DNA of 64,000 bases, taken from Hansfordia pulvinata (lineage: Eukaryota; Ascomycota; Sordariomycetes; Xylariales). The DNA lies in assembly GCA_006538405.1 (NCBI GenBank), contig BJKQ01000001.1, positions 2,480,001 to 2,544,000 on the forward strand. The letters are read 5' to 3'. Below, piece after piece: positions 47,401-59,557 of the stretch. How positions within the stretch are numbered: position 1 is the stretch's first letter; every line of letters starts with the position of its first letter. A program made the position numbers and the translations under genes. The notes under the pieces are model-generated. The model did no database searches and was not told the DNA's origin. It worked only from the letters and a program-made list of their open reading frames with translations.

Positions 47401-50400
47401 TGACAACAATCGGATGGCGGCAACCTCCAGCCCCGATTCTGGTCGTGAATGTTAAGTCACCGTCCGCCTCGCGAAGTCGCCCCGCAGGCCCCAATGGCGA
47501 AGCTGAATTACAGTTCTGTCAACAGACTCGAGGTTTCGTTCTAGCCTCTTTTAACTCTTTTTCCATTTGTTGTTTTGTTCTCTTACTCCTTCCTAGCCCG
47601 CAGCAGCTCGTCCCTCGACGGACACGAGCTTCGGGCCAAAGCTCACCGCGGAGAAGCATGGGCCGGGTGATGAGGCTCATGGCCTGCGACGATCCAGGCA
47701 TTCCCAGTGTTACAGGTGCACTGCGCTGGGCAGAGGTGCGCAAGGGCTGACCCACCGACCGGCGGAGCGCACGTGCAATACGAGACAACCTATCCCGCCT
47801 GAGACAAACCTCTCGAAGGGGCGGTGGCAGCCCGACTGATGAGGAAGGCCGTCTCACTGTGTTTGGGGCGCTCAAGCGGCAGCTTCTTTCAGCAGGGTCG
47901 ACCTCTCTTCTCTGGTCGAATAATCGGGTGGTGGCCAAAGTTCTCGTTCGTCTGTGAGCAATTACCATACGCAAGGCCAAAATGAGCTCGAAGCGCAATG
48001 TCCATGGCCATGCTGTGGATGCTCTGAACAGCTCCCGAGACGAGGATGGAGGCAACGGCAACTCGGGGTAGGCTCAGGCGTGGTGGCAAGATTAGCCCGA
48101 TCCATCGTACCCGTAGACCGCGTGCTCGTCACGAGCGAATGGTTGCGGATGGTGAATGGCCTGGCGTGCTGGGAATAGATGGAGTGAGGGGGTTGCTGGT
48201 CAGGCCAGCGGCAGTCAAGCTGAAGCCAACCACGCTCCAAGTTGAGGCGGCCCATGCTCGAAAGTTGTAGCGGGACCATCTGGCTAGGAAAGGTCGCTAG
48301 CGCATGGCGGCTCGTGTCTGAGGCTGTTTTCGCTGCCAACCACCATTCGTGGACCCATGTTCCTAGTCGCCGGGCGTCCTTCCGACCGCCAATTCGGCGC
48401 GGCTGTGTGCCCGTTACGCAGGGGTACGACGACTCGTGCGAGTGGTGGACGGCTTCGTGAAGTGACCGTCGCCGATGTGCGTGGCCGTGCCGCGTTGGAA
48501 AGGACCCAGAGAACGACCAAGCACATTTTACTTCGACGGCTGCGCATCGGGGCCCTGCGAAGGTGTACTCGTAAGCGATAGCTCCCAGGCCCCCAAGGTA
48601 CTGTACGGTCTATTCCCACAGGCACGCATGGCCTTCCACTGAGCTTCGGTAAGCAGCCACAAAGAACCTTGATGCGACGTCCGTTCTCGGTACGGCGGCA
48701 CTCTGGACCGGACGACCAACAAAATCTGCTGCCCGCCAACCAACCAAGGACGACCCGAACACGGGGTTGAAAGATCGACAAGGGTTGCCGCCTGGTTGGA
48801 GCTACTCGTGCGATTGTTGGTTCCGGTCCGGGCTGTGCTCGCCTTCTCAGCGGCCCACTGGCGTACCCGTACTGAGGTAGACAGCATCCCAGAAGAAACG
48901 AGCAGACAACCCGAAACCCATATCACATATCTCATGCCGAGTTAAAATGCGGGCAGGAATGTAACACGTCGACTAGCGGCGGGTAGGATGCTGAGCGCCC
49001 GTGGGACTGGGCATTCGCTGCTCGTGTCTGTCGTTAGTGCTCGCACGCCAGCCCCAGATGCCGGTGTAAAGGAGGCAAGTGAACTGCGTTGACCAGCGGC
49101 GCTTGGGCGAGAAGAGGCAGCAGGTTGGCCCGCTTGAGCAGCCTGCTCGCAAATCGTGGCATGCAAATTTGGATCTACCAACAGGATGCCCCGGTGGGCA
49201 GTGGCTTGTCCGCGCTGGGCGATGGGGGTAACAGGTGCTCGTAACCTGGCGACAAGGTGATGGGCAGGCCAGAAGCGTTGTTTGTGTCGTGAGTGTGCTC
49301 TGGCTCGTTGGTTCCAATTGGCCACCGGCAGCCTCGCCCCCCGCCAGGCCGACGTCGACTTGAAGTCTCTTGCCTGTTTGACTGGAGACGTAACATGCCG
49401 TGTTTGCCAGCGTGCAGGACCAGCTGGCTGTGCATCTCCCAGAGTCAACCGGAAGCCCCGTTCCATGGGTGGCATCGCTTGGAAGGGCTGGCGTCCAATC
49501 GCTCACTTCCATGGTCGCCAGGCTGCAGGGCCGTCGAGCCGCGCCGCCGTTCCTTTCGTCGTCTGGAGCCCGACAGCCTCGGTGCGCGCGGTGTCGTTCG
49601 ACAACGGGCCATGCTTCCAGAGATGCTTCCAGAGCGTGTTTTCGCCGCCTGCTGCCTGCCAGGAGGCTCCGGCTGGAGCAACGTGGTCGTCTGGGTGCGT
49701 CAACCGCGTCGTGTGAGCTGATCCTCTGGGCGCGGGCTAGGGTGAGAGGGAGAAAGAAGGCCGGTTTCAGGGTCTCCATCAGCAGCAGCGGCGGGTCCGC
49801 TACCGGTTCTTTTTTTACACGGAATCTCGCCATCTGCTGAGTCGAGGGCGTAGAGGGATCCATGGATGTGCTGCAACCGCACTCACAATCCTGGCCCACA
49901 CGCGGTACGTCGGTACTCGCACTTTGCCGTGTCACAGGGCTCCATTGTTGTACTCGTACTCCGTAAGCCGGAGGGTTGGTCCACCACGCCCAACAGGAAA
50001 GCGCCACCTACAATTCCATGTATCGGTCAATGGACAAAACCTTGGGGTGGAAGCCTTCTCCCCCAGCCCTGGCCGGCTGCCAGCGCACCGCCTGGATACG
50101 GGCTTGCAGGTGTGTACTGCCACGCTAAGGCCCAGCCCAGCCTAGATCCCGCCCCGATGCCCCGGCAAGCCCCCATTTAACGTTGCAACGTCCCCCCGTG
50201 GCGAGCCGCCCAGACGCTGGAGCAGGTCTGGGGTGGTCTGTTGACTCCATGTACCCTCGAACCTCAGTCGGCAGCACCGTCGATGCCACCGCACCCGCAT
50301 TCACTGCGGCCCTCATCCAAAAGAGAGAGAGGGATGCCCGGCAGTGTGAGAAGTAGTGAAGGGAAGGACCAAAGAAAAAAGACAGGGCTCGTCCCTGGTG

Positions 50401-52280
50401 GACTGATGGCTTTAGGTACAGTCTGGTCACCGTTTACGAGATAATCGCACCAGCGGCTCCTCGATACTAGTACACCAGCGCCTCTCCACCCAAGGTACGA
50501 GTAGGTAATAAGTATGGGGAGGTCTCCTTGTTGCCTCCGGCCCGCTCAAGATATCTCGTATCTCAAAATGGATGTACATGCACGGTGAGGTATCCATCCG
50601 CTCGACTCGTGATTGCTGATCTGCGCTACACGTAATTGCCACTATAGGCGCAGTAATGAGCCCCATACGGGTAATACAGATTACGACGGGCATGCCGCTG
50701 GGAAGAATAAGCAGCATTGCTCAGATGAGGTGACTGTTGGCGCGGACAAGCCGGAGCTGAGCCGGAGCTGAGCTACATACGATGCATCGGTCGACCGGAG
50801 CATACGACGCGGCGTTTTGTGTTACTCAGGGCTGCGCCGCCTGTTGATGGCAATCTGCACATTTCCTGGTGCTCACTGGTTGCGTGGAAGCAGCTCAATT
50901 AGGAGTCCCCCGTTCCGCTCCGTAATAGTGCACCGGTAAGAGGCAGGTACTCGATGCCTAAGATCTGGATGTGGCATGCAGGTCAGGTGTACGGTACAGA
51001 TGAGAAGTACCTATGTACAGGGCATGTATAGAGGCAGATGTACTCCCCCTTGCTGCAGGAGACTGATGAGTTACCACTCGTATGTAGGTCTGTCTGTACG
51101 GTGGTGCGTACCTAAGGTACCTACCTTGCAATCTACCACCCAGCTGCACCTTCCACGGCCCAAGTCCCTGCGGGGCGGGTGGCTGCTGCCTCTGCCGCTC
51201 CTTTAGTCACTGCCGCGGCTGCTACTGCAGGTCAGAACCGTCAGTCAGGCCCCGTCTTAGTTAGCGGCCGTGCTCGCGCCTGGGCACCCGCCGTCGCCGT
51301 TCTGTAACATGTAACATGGCAGATGGCCCCCTTCGTCCAGCAAGAATAAAATGTCACCTTGCCGCCCGCCATCCGGGCTCTGCTGTTTCTTTGCTCGGTT
51401 GTCTGCTCCGACAAGCCTGGCCTCGCACCCCCCACGCTCGTTCGTCGTCTGCGCTGCCCGAGCCCAGGCTATCTCTTGCGCGCTCGGCGTGCTCTCGACG
51501 ACTACCCACCCGACTTGACGATACCCTCACGCCTCTGCCAGTCGTTGTTGCGGCTTCAACCGCAGCCAGCCCTCTGGTGTCTACATCTACAAGGCTCATT
51601 CTCTCACCTCGCCCACCGCAGACTCACCAGCCCTCGCCTTTCTCTCGTCGCCTCTGGTCGCCTCAGTCCAGGCTCCCTTCTCGGGTTTCGGCCGGCCTTG
51701 TTCGCCCCGCTGCCGATCAAAACGTCCAGCCAGCGTTGACACAGCGGGTCGCGCAACGTCTCCGGATCCAGAATTCGCTGCTGGAGACGCTAATTCGATT
51801 TCTCCCGACGCCCGAAATAGCTTTTTCCGCCTCTCGCTCCTGGGGGCGCGTGTTAGATCGATCTTGGCAGGATTCTTAGCGCCCACGGCACCTACTTGTA
51901 CCCTCGAGTGCGGGCTTCTGTGGCACCATCCTGGCTCAGGCCCCCTGCTTGACCGACGACCCTCGCTCGCGCCACCCTGCCCCGGCACCTGCTGCTTCCC
52001 TTATATTCTCGGGTGCGCCCTGGGTTTTTGGATACCAACCGCACGGCTTTCGTGGTTCGCCCGGCGCGTGCAAAAACAATAACCCCCCCCCCCCCCCCCC
52101 ATTCAGAGACCTCCCCTCTCGTCGCATCTCCCTGGTTGGATCGCGCATGAGGTCTTTGGTGCGCTTCTTGGGTTCAGCTGCGCCCTCTAGTTAATCCTTT
52201 TCTCGGCCATTTTCCAACCCACTGCCGCCTCTCGCTCAATCTTACAGGCGCCCAGCTGGCGCCTGCAACCAACCATCAAT
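44442..52280. other. Long gene-poor region
   Basis: About 7.8 kb between two genes on the plus strand. I read all longer frames here and found none with recognisable domains. Motifs TACGAGTA/TACTCGTA occur at 45977, 48566, 49951 and 50496. A GTACCTAAGGTAC motif is at about 51108. The last kilobase is pyrimidine-rich and is probably the promoter and leader of the Cps1-type gene. Confidence 0.5.
52083..52100. repeat. Poly-C tract (18 nt)
   Basis: An uninterrupted run of 18 C about 180 bp upstream of the Cps1-type start codon, within the likely promoter or 5' leader. Confidence 0.85.
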
Positions 52281-54922
52281 ATGGACTCACACTTATTAAT
52301 GAGAGAAGCCGGTGACGTGTCGGCAGTATGGAGGACACAAGATGTATGTCGCAGGAGCTACACTTCCCGGTCTAATCTTTTAACGCCAGATGACTAACAT
52401 GTCGCGCAGATCGTGTATACTGCCATCGTGGGCACAGTCATGATCGCGGCCGTCCTTGAATGGTTCCTGTGGATAGGCGCATTCTGGTACTGCTTGTACA
52501 AGGTCTTCGTCAAGGCAGAGCATTGGACAATCAGGGTGCTGGCCGTGATCATCTGGATTCTGTTCAGCGCGTTCAGGTATGTTTGCTACTCACGGCATGG
52601 CTCGGCGCCCTTTCTTGCTGACTTGTTCCCAGATTCATCTTCTTGCCCGTCATGGTTGTCACCCTGCCCCTGCCGCCTCAAATCGTTCAGTACTGGCCCG
52701 CAGCCATGGTCGACTTCCTCCAGTGGTTCGCTTTCTGGAGTTTTGCCGGCCTTCTGACGGTCCCCTGGCTGTTCTGTATCTACCAGCTCGTCGTCAACCA
52801 ACTCGGAAGACAAAAGCGCGTCAAGCAGGTTCTGGACGAGGTCTCTGCGCCCAAGGTCGTTATTGTCATGCCTTGCTACAAGGAGGACCCCGATGTTCTC
52901 GTCACTGCTGTCAACTCGGTTGTCGAATGCGATTACCCTCCCTCGTGCATCCACGTCTTCTTGTCTTTCGATGGAGACCAGGAAGACGAGCTCTACCTCA
53001 GCACCATCGAGAAGCTCGGTGTTCCTCTTACCCTGGAGACGTACCCTAAGAGTATCGATGTCACCTACCGGCAAGCGCGCATTACGGTCTCTCGGTTCCC
53101 CCACGGCGGCAAGCGTCATTGCCAGAAGTCCACCTTCAAGCTCATCGACAAGGTGTACCAGACCTACCTCAAGCGAAACGATAACCTCTTCATCCTCTTC
53201 ATCGATTCGGACTGCATTCTGGACAAGGTGTGCCTGCAGAACTTTGTCTACGACATGGAGCTGAGCCCGGGAAACCGCAGAGACATGTTGGCCATGACTG
53301 GCGTCATCACCTCGACCACCAAGAAGCACAGCATTATCACTCTCCTCCAGGATATGGAATACATTCACGGACAGCTGTTTGAGAGAACTGTCGAGTCCGG
53401 CTGTGGTGCCGTCACTTGCCTCCCAGGAGCCCTGACCTGCTTGCGATTCTCGGCCTTCCGACGCATGGCCAAATATTACTTCGCCGACAAGGCCGAGCAG
53501 TGCGAGGACCTCTTCGACTTTGCCAAGTGCCATTTGGGAGAAGACCGCTGGTTGACGCATTTATTCATGATTGGCGCCAAGAAGCGCTACCAGATCCAGA
53601 TGTGCACTTCGGCTTTCTGCAAGACTGAGGCTGTGCAAACTACAAAGTCGCTGGTTAAGCAACGGCGCAGATGGTTCCTCGGATTCATCACCAATGAAGT
53701 CTGCATGCTGACAGACTGGCGTCTTTGGAAGAGATACCCTCTCCTCGTTGTTATTCGTTTCATGCAGAACACCATCAGAACGACCGCTCTGCTCTTCTTT
53801 ATCATGGTTCTCTCCCTCCTGACCACTTCCAAGACCATCAACGATCTTCCTGTCGGCTTCATCGCCATATCTCTTGGTCTGAACTGGGCCTTGATGTTGT
53901 ACTTTGGCTGGAAGCTGAAGCGCTACAAGATCTGGCTGTACCCCATGATGTTCCTGCTCAACCCTTTTCTCAACTGGTACTACATGGTGTACGGGATCTT
54001 CACTGCGGGTCAGAGAACCTGGGGTGGGCCTCGCGCCGACGCGGAGACCGCCAACGAGGACACGACACCCCAAGAGGCCATCGAGAGAGCCAAGGAGGCC
54101 GGAGACGACCTCAACATCGTGCCCGAGACCTTTATCCCAGCCACTCAACAAGCACAGGCCGAAGGCAAGAAGGCCAGCGGTGGACTGCAAAGATCTGCCA
54201 GCAAGGTTCACCCGCCCGAAAACCTCGAGGGACGCTTCTTCTCGCCCGACAAGAAGGTCAACGGTTTCTACGCCCACTCGGAAGAGGAATCGATGATGAG
54301 CTTTGGAACTGGTGTCGACTACAACTACGGCGAGGGTGGCAGCAAATCAGCTGGTCGTTTTATGACCGTTCACCCCCGTGACTCAGTGGACAGTTTCATA
54401 AGCGCGGGTACAGCCGGCAACTCGGTCTACTATCCCCGTCGGGTTGAGAGTATCATGGGCGAGGAGGACAGGAGAAAATACGAGTTGGCCCAGGCCAGCC
54501 AATACAACAACTTCGCCCGCAACTCGAAGCGATTTTCGAGCCCACCGCAAGGTCAGGTCTACGAGTTCTCAGAAACCGAGCTCGAGAACCGGGGCTGGAC
54601 TGACGCTATCGAGTCAACTGGTTCAGAAAATGGTGCGTCCGAAGGGCGCGGACGGGCTGCCGACGATGTCAGCCACGAATCATCGAGAGCGAACTCACCA
54701 GGACCCGCCTCCTCGTTTCTCCAGGCTGGAGGCAACAGGCAGTCTCTAGGGGTGCCGGGAGCGGGCCAGACACGTCCGCGCAACGGGCGAAGCCCGCTTG
54801 GACGTGCCAGCTGGGTGCGGACGTCGGCAGGAGAGGAGGACATGGAGATGGAGCCTTACACAGACTCGCCCAATAACTCGCCTCCAACTGGCGGATCGCC
54901 TGAGATGGGTCCCCGGCGGTAA
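52281..54922 (+). CDS. cps1: Type 2 glycosyltransferase, Cps1/GT2 family polysaccharide synthase
   Basis: Multi-pass membrane processive synthase related to hyaluronan and chitin synthases. Fungal orthologues are needed for normal hyphal growth, and the Cryptococcus one (Cps1) makes a hyaluronan-like polymer; the polymer made here is unknown. Exons 52281..52343, 52410..52576, 52633..54922; 839 aa. Two hydrophobic segments lie before residue 76 and another at about 78-130. The catalytic GT-A domain shows VVIVMPCYKEDPDVL, FLSFDGDQED, the DxD motif in FIDSDCIL (Asp268, Asp270), GEDRWLTH (Glu380, Asp381) and QRRRW (420-424). Further membrane segments follow (IRTTALLFFIMVLSLL; KIWLYPMMFLLNPFLNWYY). 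The C-terminal 250 residues are a hydrophilic Ser/Pro-rich tail. The start MDSHLLMREAGDVSAVWRTQ is typical of the family. Confidence 0.94.
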
Positions 54923-56117
54923 CAATGGGACGTTGGGGATTAGTTAAAGGTGGTAGACGATTAAACTATTAATGGCACGGTGTTCATAGGAGGGAAATGG
55001 TCATATACATACACACATTGTTCCCACTTAGTTTTGGAAGACAGAGAATATGCAACCCATCATCTCTTGACAACGCCAGCTCGAGGTCATTGATACCGCG
55101 TACGTGAACTCGATTTTTTACACTTGACCACACTGACAGGACTCCAGAGACGTCGTAGTGGGAGCAGCTGCCCGTCCAGATTCCACAACCTGCGATGAAC
55201 CGAGACTAGGAGAGGCGAAAGGAAACTTAGTCTTGTTGGTGTTCGACACTGGTCCCAACGAGAGCATGGACGGCAGATGGCGGCATGCTCTTGATGGACA
55301 AGCAAGCTCTGTACAAGAGTTTATGCGCGGATCCTTTCCCCTTGAGACTGCTGACAGGTTAGATATTCTAGAGAGCGCCAGTCAAGGATAAGATGAGAGC
55401 CCTGTGTTGTCTTGATCCCTGACGTGGGAACTGTACACGAAATATAACTACGATACTTCAGTCTGATTGAATACCTATTATAGGTAGCTGCGTCCTCACT
55501 ACTCGCGCGCGAGTACGGCCCGAGAAAGGAATGCAGGGGCCGAATCTGTGACTGACACATCGTGGCGCTTTGTTGTGTACGGAGTAGCTACCATTTATAT
55601 GGTGAAAAAGTAGGACGAGTACTTAGTGGGTTCTGGGAGCACCGCTGCGGCAGTGTGAGCCGGAGCCGGAAGTTATGTGCTCGTACGGACCTAAAGTATA
55701 TAGATAGGTACATAAGGTGGGTAGCCAACGACAGCTGAGCCAGTCTGGAGCCTGATGAATCAAACGACATCAGTGGGTCCATATTTAATCGTACTCGTAC
55801 TCAGACCCTGATCATTACGTGAGCACCTTGGTAAGTGAGGTACTTGTAGTACCTGCGAGGGTGCGCGAGGGCGTGGGGAGGTAGGTACCCCATTTGAACG
55901 CGGCGTCTGGACGATCAGCTCTGCTCCCCCCCGTTGCCCATCAGGCTGAGTGGCCTCGTCGAGTTCGAGTAGCGACCTGGTACGAGTACTCTCACGCCCA
56001 CCCACATTGCGTCTTGCGTCGTGCTTATCTCACCAGCCCGCTCGCTCATCTGCCATCATCATCACCACCCTCACTCCCTCCATCCCTCTCCGCACGGCTT
56101 CCCTTACCACCGCCAAC
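54923..56117. other. Intergenic region
   Basis: About 1.2 kb between genes on the plus strand. It holds TACTCGTA at 55792 and TACGAGTA at 55981, and a CT/CAC-rich leader before the next gene. No gene was seen. Confidence 0.5.
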
Positions 56118-57764
56118 ATGGACAACTTCAAGGCTTTCGGTTCCCAGTTGAGGTACATTCCCGCAGTCACTTCCCCGCGAGCCCCCCCCTCCCCCCTTTC
56201 CTCCGCCCTGTGCGCCCTCTGCGTGCACTGCGGCCGGCGGCCTGGGTCACATGCCACTGCTAGTGCTGGGACCGCCAGACTGTGATCTGCCCTTCGCCAT
56301 TTCTAGTCTATGCGTCTCCCACCGACTTCTGCAGCAGGGTCTCTGTGGCATCGAGCTCCGTTTGGCTGGGCACGCACCCTAGGCCACCCTGCCTCGCCAT
56401 ATTCCCACGCCGCCCACCACCGCTGTCGCCCAGTGCTGTGAGGTCTCGCTAACATTGCCGCAGCTCTTTCGGCTCTTCTTTCACCCCCTTTGCCTCGCGC
56501 ACCTTCCAGTACACCAAGGAGCAGCTAGGCCAGGTTGACGACAAGGTATGTCACTGCCACACCCTGAGAGCTCGGCTTTGGGTCGATGATATCCGGCCAG
56601 ACTGTGACCATTGGATCGCCGATAGGCTCTGCAGCCAGGCGGAAGACAGAGCTGTTACCTAACCACATGCACCAAGACTGACGATCGTCACTCCAGACCC
56701 AGCTGCCGCCCGACTACATCGACCTGGAGAAGCGCGTCGATGCTCTCAAGCAGGTTCACCAGAAACTGCTGGCTGTCACGTATGACTTCCGACCCCCAAG
56801 CGGCTGTTTGCTTTCGCAAGCCCAGTCTCGACGCCCCGCAATCACCGTAACTAACGTTTTTATGACAGCTCGGCATTCCAGAACGAGGCCTACGACTACC
56901 CGCCCAACGTCAAGGAGACCTTCCAGGATCTCGGCCGCACCGTCAGCGAGAAGGTTCACCTGCTGTCGACCGCCACCTCTCCCGCCGAAGCCCAGGCTGC
57001 CCTGACTGCCCCTCCCACTGCCAAGCCCCAGCCCAAGACCTTTAGCCATGCCCTGGCCCGCGCCAGCTTGAACGGATCGCAGCTGCTGCACCAGCAGAAC
57101 ACGGGCGCCGACGAGGATCCTCTGGCCACCGCCCTCGAGAAGTACGCCCTGGCCAGTGAGCGTGTTGGCGAGGCCCGCCTGGCCCAGGATGCACAGATCC
57201 AGAGCCGATATCTGGCCGGCTGGAACACGACTCTGAACACGAACCTCATGTTCGCGACCCGCGCTCGCAAGAATGTTGAGAAGGCCCGGCTCAACCTCGA
57301 CTCGGTCAAGGCTCGCGTCAAGGGCAACACCTGGAAGATTGGGTCGCCCACGCAGGAGCACGCACCCTCGACCGAGGAACTGAGCGCCGAGGCTCAGGAG
57401 GAGATCGAGAAGGCCGAGGATGAGTTTGTCACTCAGACTGAGGAGGCTGTCGGTGTCATGAAGAACGTGCGTCCTAGCCCAGCGCTGACAATGATTGCGC
57501 CCTTTTTAACTGACCTTGTCTACATATGCAGGTTCTTGATACCCCCGAGCCCCTCCGCAACCTGGCCGAACTTGTCGCCGCCCAGGTCGAGTACCACAAG
57601 AAGGCTCATGAGATTCTCAGCGAGCTGGCCCCCACCATTGAGGGGCTTCAAGTTGAGCAAGAGGTAGGTTCAACTCGATAGCTTCTAAATGGGAAGTTTA
57701 CGCGTCACTAATACAATATCTTATCCACCAGGCCAACTACCGCAAGAGCCGCGAGAACGCTTGA
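56118..57764 (+). CDS. BAR-domain protein, Gvp36-like
   Basis: Membrane-curvature protein of the Golgi/endosomal system, related to yeast Gvp36. Exons 56118..56152, 56464..56545, 56697..56779, 56869..57466, 57532..57663, 57732..57764; 320 aa, the expected size. It starts MDNFKAFGSQLSSFGSSFTPFASRTFQYTKEQLGQVDDKTQLPPDYIDLEKRV-like; the pattern of an amphipathic N-terminus followed by YTKEQLG and LPPDYxxLEKRVD is characteristic. The rest is long-helical BAR sequence: YPPNVKETFQDLGRTV, YALASERVGEARLAQD, LNTNLMFATRARKNVEKARL, VAAQVEYHKKAHEIL. Intron 1 is long for this genome (311 nt). The last exon codes only ten residues (ANYRKSRENA). All borders keep the frame. Confidence 0.9.
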
Positions 57765-58657
57765 GCTGAATAGATACCCCTGATGAAGCGCTAGGTGGTT
57801 GACAGAGGAGAGGGCCATTGGGCTGAAAGAGTGGATTTCTTCGCATGTGTTCTCACAGCCTCTTTTCATGCCTTCTACGTTCTATTTTCCATATTGTTTG
57901 GACACCGACGGCTTGTATCGCCTCCTTGTTTGCTGTATTGTTGACCTGAGTGGGCCATTGGTGATCTAGACTGTGCTGATCAAGCTGTTGCCCGGCACGG
58001 CCGCAATGAACATGATGTGCAGGTGCTGTGCAGTCACTGTTTCTCTCTCTAGTTTCCATTCCTCGAACGCTAGTTACAATGAATAAGTCGAAGATCCGCC
58101 ACGTGTCTTGGTAGCTGATGATGGCAATCGTTTCATCACATTGACAGTGCTCTAAGTTTGGAGGGACTGAGCAGTACGGCCGTCGGATGTTCACTTGTGT
58201 GTGGGGGGGGGGGGGATATTTAAGAGCCTAATTGAGGTAGAGAGGTTTGATTGACGGAGGGGATGAAGCAAGGCGACTGGGTGAAGTGATGTGCTGCGGC
58301 ATTGGCCAATGAAAAGCCAGCAGAAGCAACGTAGTCAGCTGGCAGCTCTCGACGTCTGGCGGACACGGCTCGCATCTGTCGAGAAGTGGGTCCTGACGTT
58401 TCTTACAGCTCTGGTGCAGCGGCAGCCGTCGCTCGACTAAGCCAGGTACCTCCGCTAGGAGCGCGGAACCGTGTCTTTGCAGGTACCTGACGCCGCACCT
58501 CAAGCAGGCGGCTTCGAGATATTAACGTTGACCCTCACCCCGACACGCCCTTCCGACGCCAATCGGTCTCCTCGACAGCACCCACCCGCACGCACACTCA
58601 ATAGCGCACGCGCATCGCCGTGAGCTGCCTCTACATACACCTGCACAACACACCACC
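57765..58657. other. Intergenic region
   Basis: About 0.9 kb with the 3' UTR of the BAR gene and the promoter of the complex I gene. It contains a run of 13 G at 58203..58215 and nothing else recognisable. Confidence 0.5.
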
Positions 58658-59557
58658 ATGAGGCGGACGCTGAGACTCCTCGCCAATGTGCGCCCGGCGC
58701 GCTACCTCGAGGCCGGCAACCCGACTGGCCTGACGGGAGTCTACACGCACAGCTCCCCGCGGTCTTCGCTGCTGTACCTCTACTCGAGCGCCCTCGACAA
58801 GCTGCAGCGTTTCCCGAGTCGTCCGTCTACCGCCAATCCGTCGAGGCCCTCACCAAGCAGCGCATGGCCATCGTCGAGGCCGCCGAGCCCCCGGGACACA
58901 GCGAGTGGGCGGCGCGCGCCAAGAAGGCCATGGCCGAGAACCCCGGGGAGGAGGGCTTCAGCATCAACTCGCCCAATGTCAGCGACGGCGCTCGCGCCGA
59001 GCCACGCGCCGCGGGCGGCCGCTCCTTTGTCCGCCGCGACGACCCGGTTGCCGAGGACATCCGCGAGGAAGAGTGGGATGGTGAGAAGGACCCGGGCCCG
59101 GGAGCGCAGGGCCTCCGCGGCAAGGATGAGCGCGAGGACCTCTCCTCCCTCTTCGCCGACGAGAGCCCCGAGCCCCCCAAGAAGGTCGAGTGGGAGGCCG
59201 AGCCCCAGATGACTGCCGAGCAGTGAGTTCCCGCCCCCATTGATGCCTGCTCCTATCCTGTCTCTCATCACCTCTGAGTGTGTACGAGAGAGCGAAATAT
59301 GAAGAATGGATTGCTGATTCTTGGGTGTGCCACAGGGTTGAGGAGGTCGAAAACAAGATTGGCGCCGGCCTGATCGAGGAGGTCATCAAAGTTGCCGAGA
59401 GTGAGCTTAAGCTCATCGATATTATGTACAAGTCCAAGGCGTACGTCTACCCGAGATCCCGTGTTTGCTCTCTGCATGATGCTAACATTATCAATTCAGC
59501 TGGGAGGACCTGGAGGAGAAGCCTCCGGCGGGCCAGTGGAACTACTTCGAGCGCTAA
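58658..59557 (+). CDS. Mitochondrial complex I subunit, NDUFA5/29.9 kDa type (apparent frameshift)
   Basis: Accessory subunit of the matrix arm of NADH:ubiquinone oxidoreductase. Exons 58658..59222, 59336..59440, 59500..59557. Exon 1 starts MRRTLRLLANVRPARYLEAG, an Arg/Ala-rich presequence, then GLTGVYTHSSPRSSLLYLYSSALDKLQRFP, the ETC_CI_29_9/NDUFA5 signature. At the CCC run 58813..58815 the homology jumps to the next frame (SSVYRQSVEALTKQRM), so one base appears to be missing. Adding one base also makes exon 1 end in the phase required by exon 2, which supports this. Downstream: VEEVENKIGAGLIEEVIKVAE, SELKLIDIMYKSKAWEDLEEKP, ending QWNYFER. The corrected length would be 242 aa. The middle section is an acidic linker as in other fungi. 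Confidence 0.9.

Noticed and set aside
47259..47750. 163-codon plus-strand frame in the gene-poor region
   Set aside because: A hydrophobic patch is present but there is no family feature, intron or promoter sign; not supportable as a gene.
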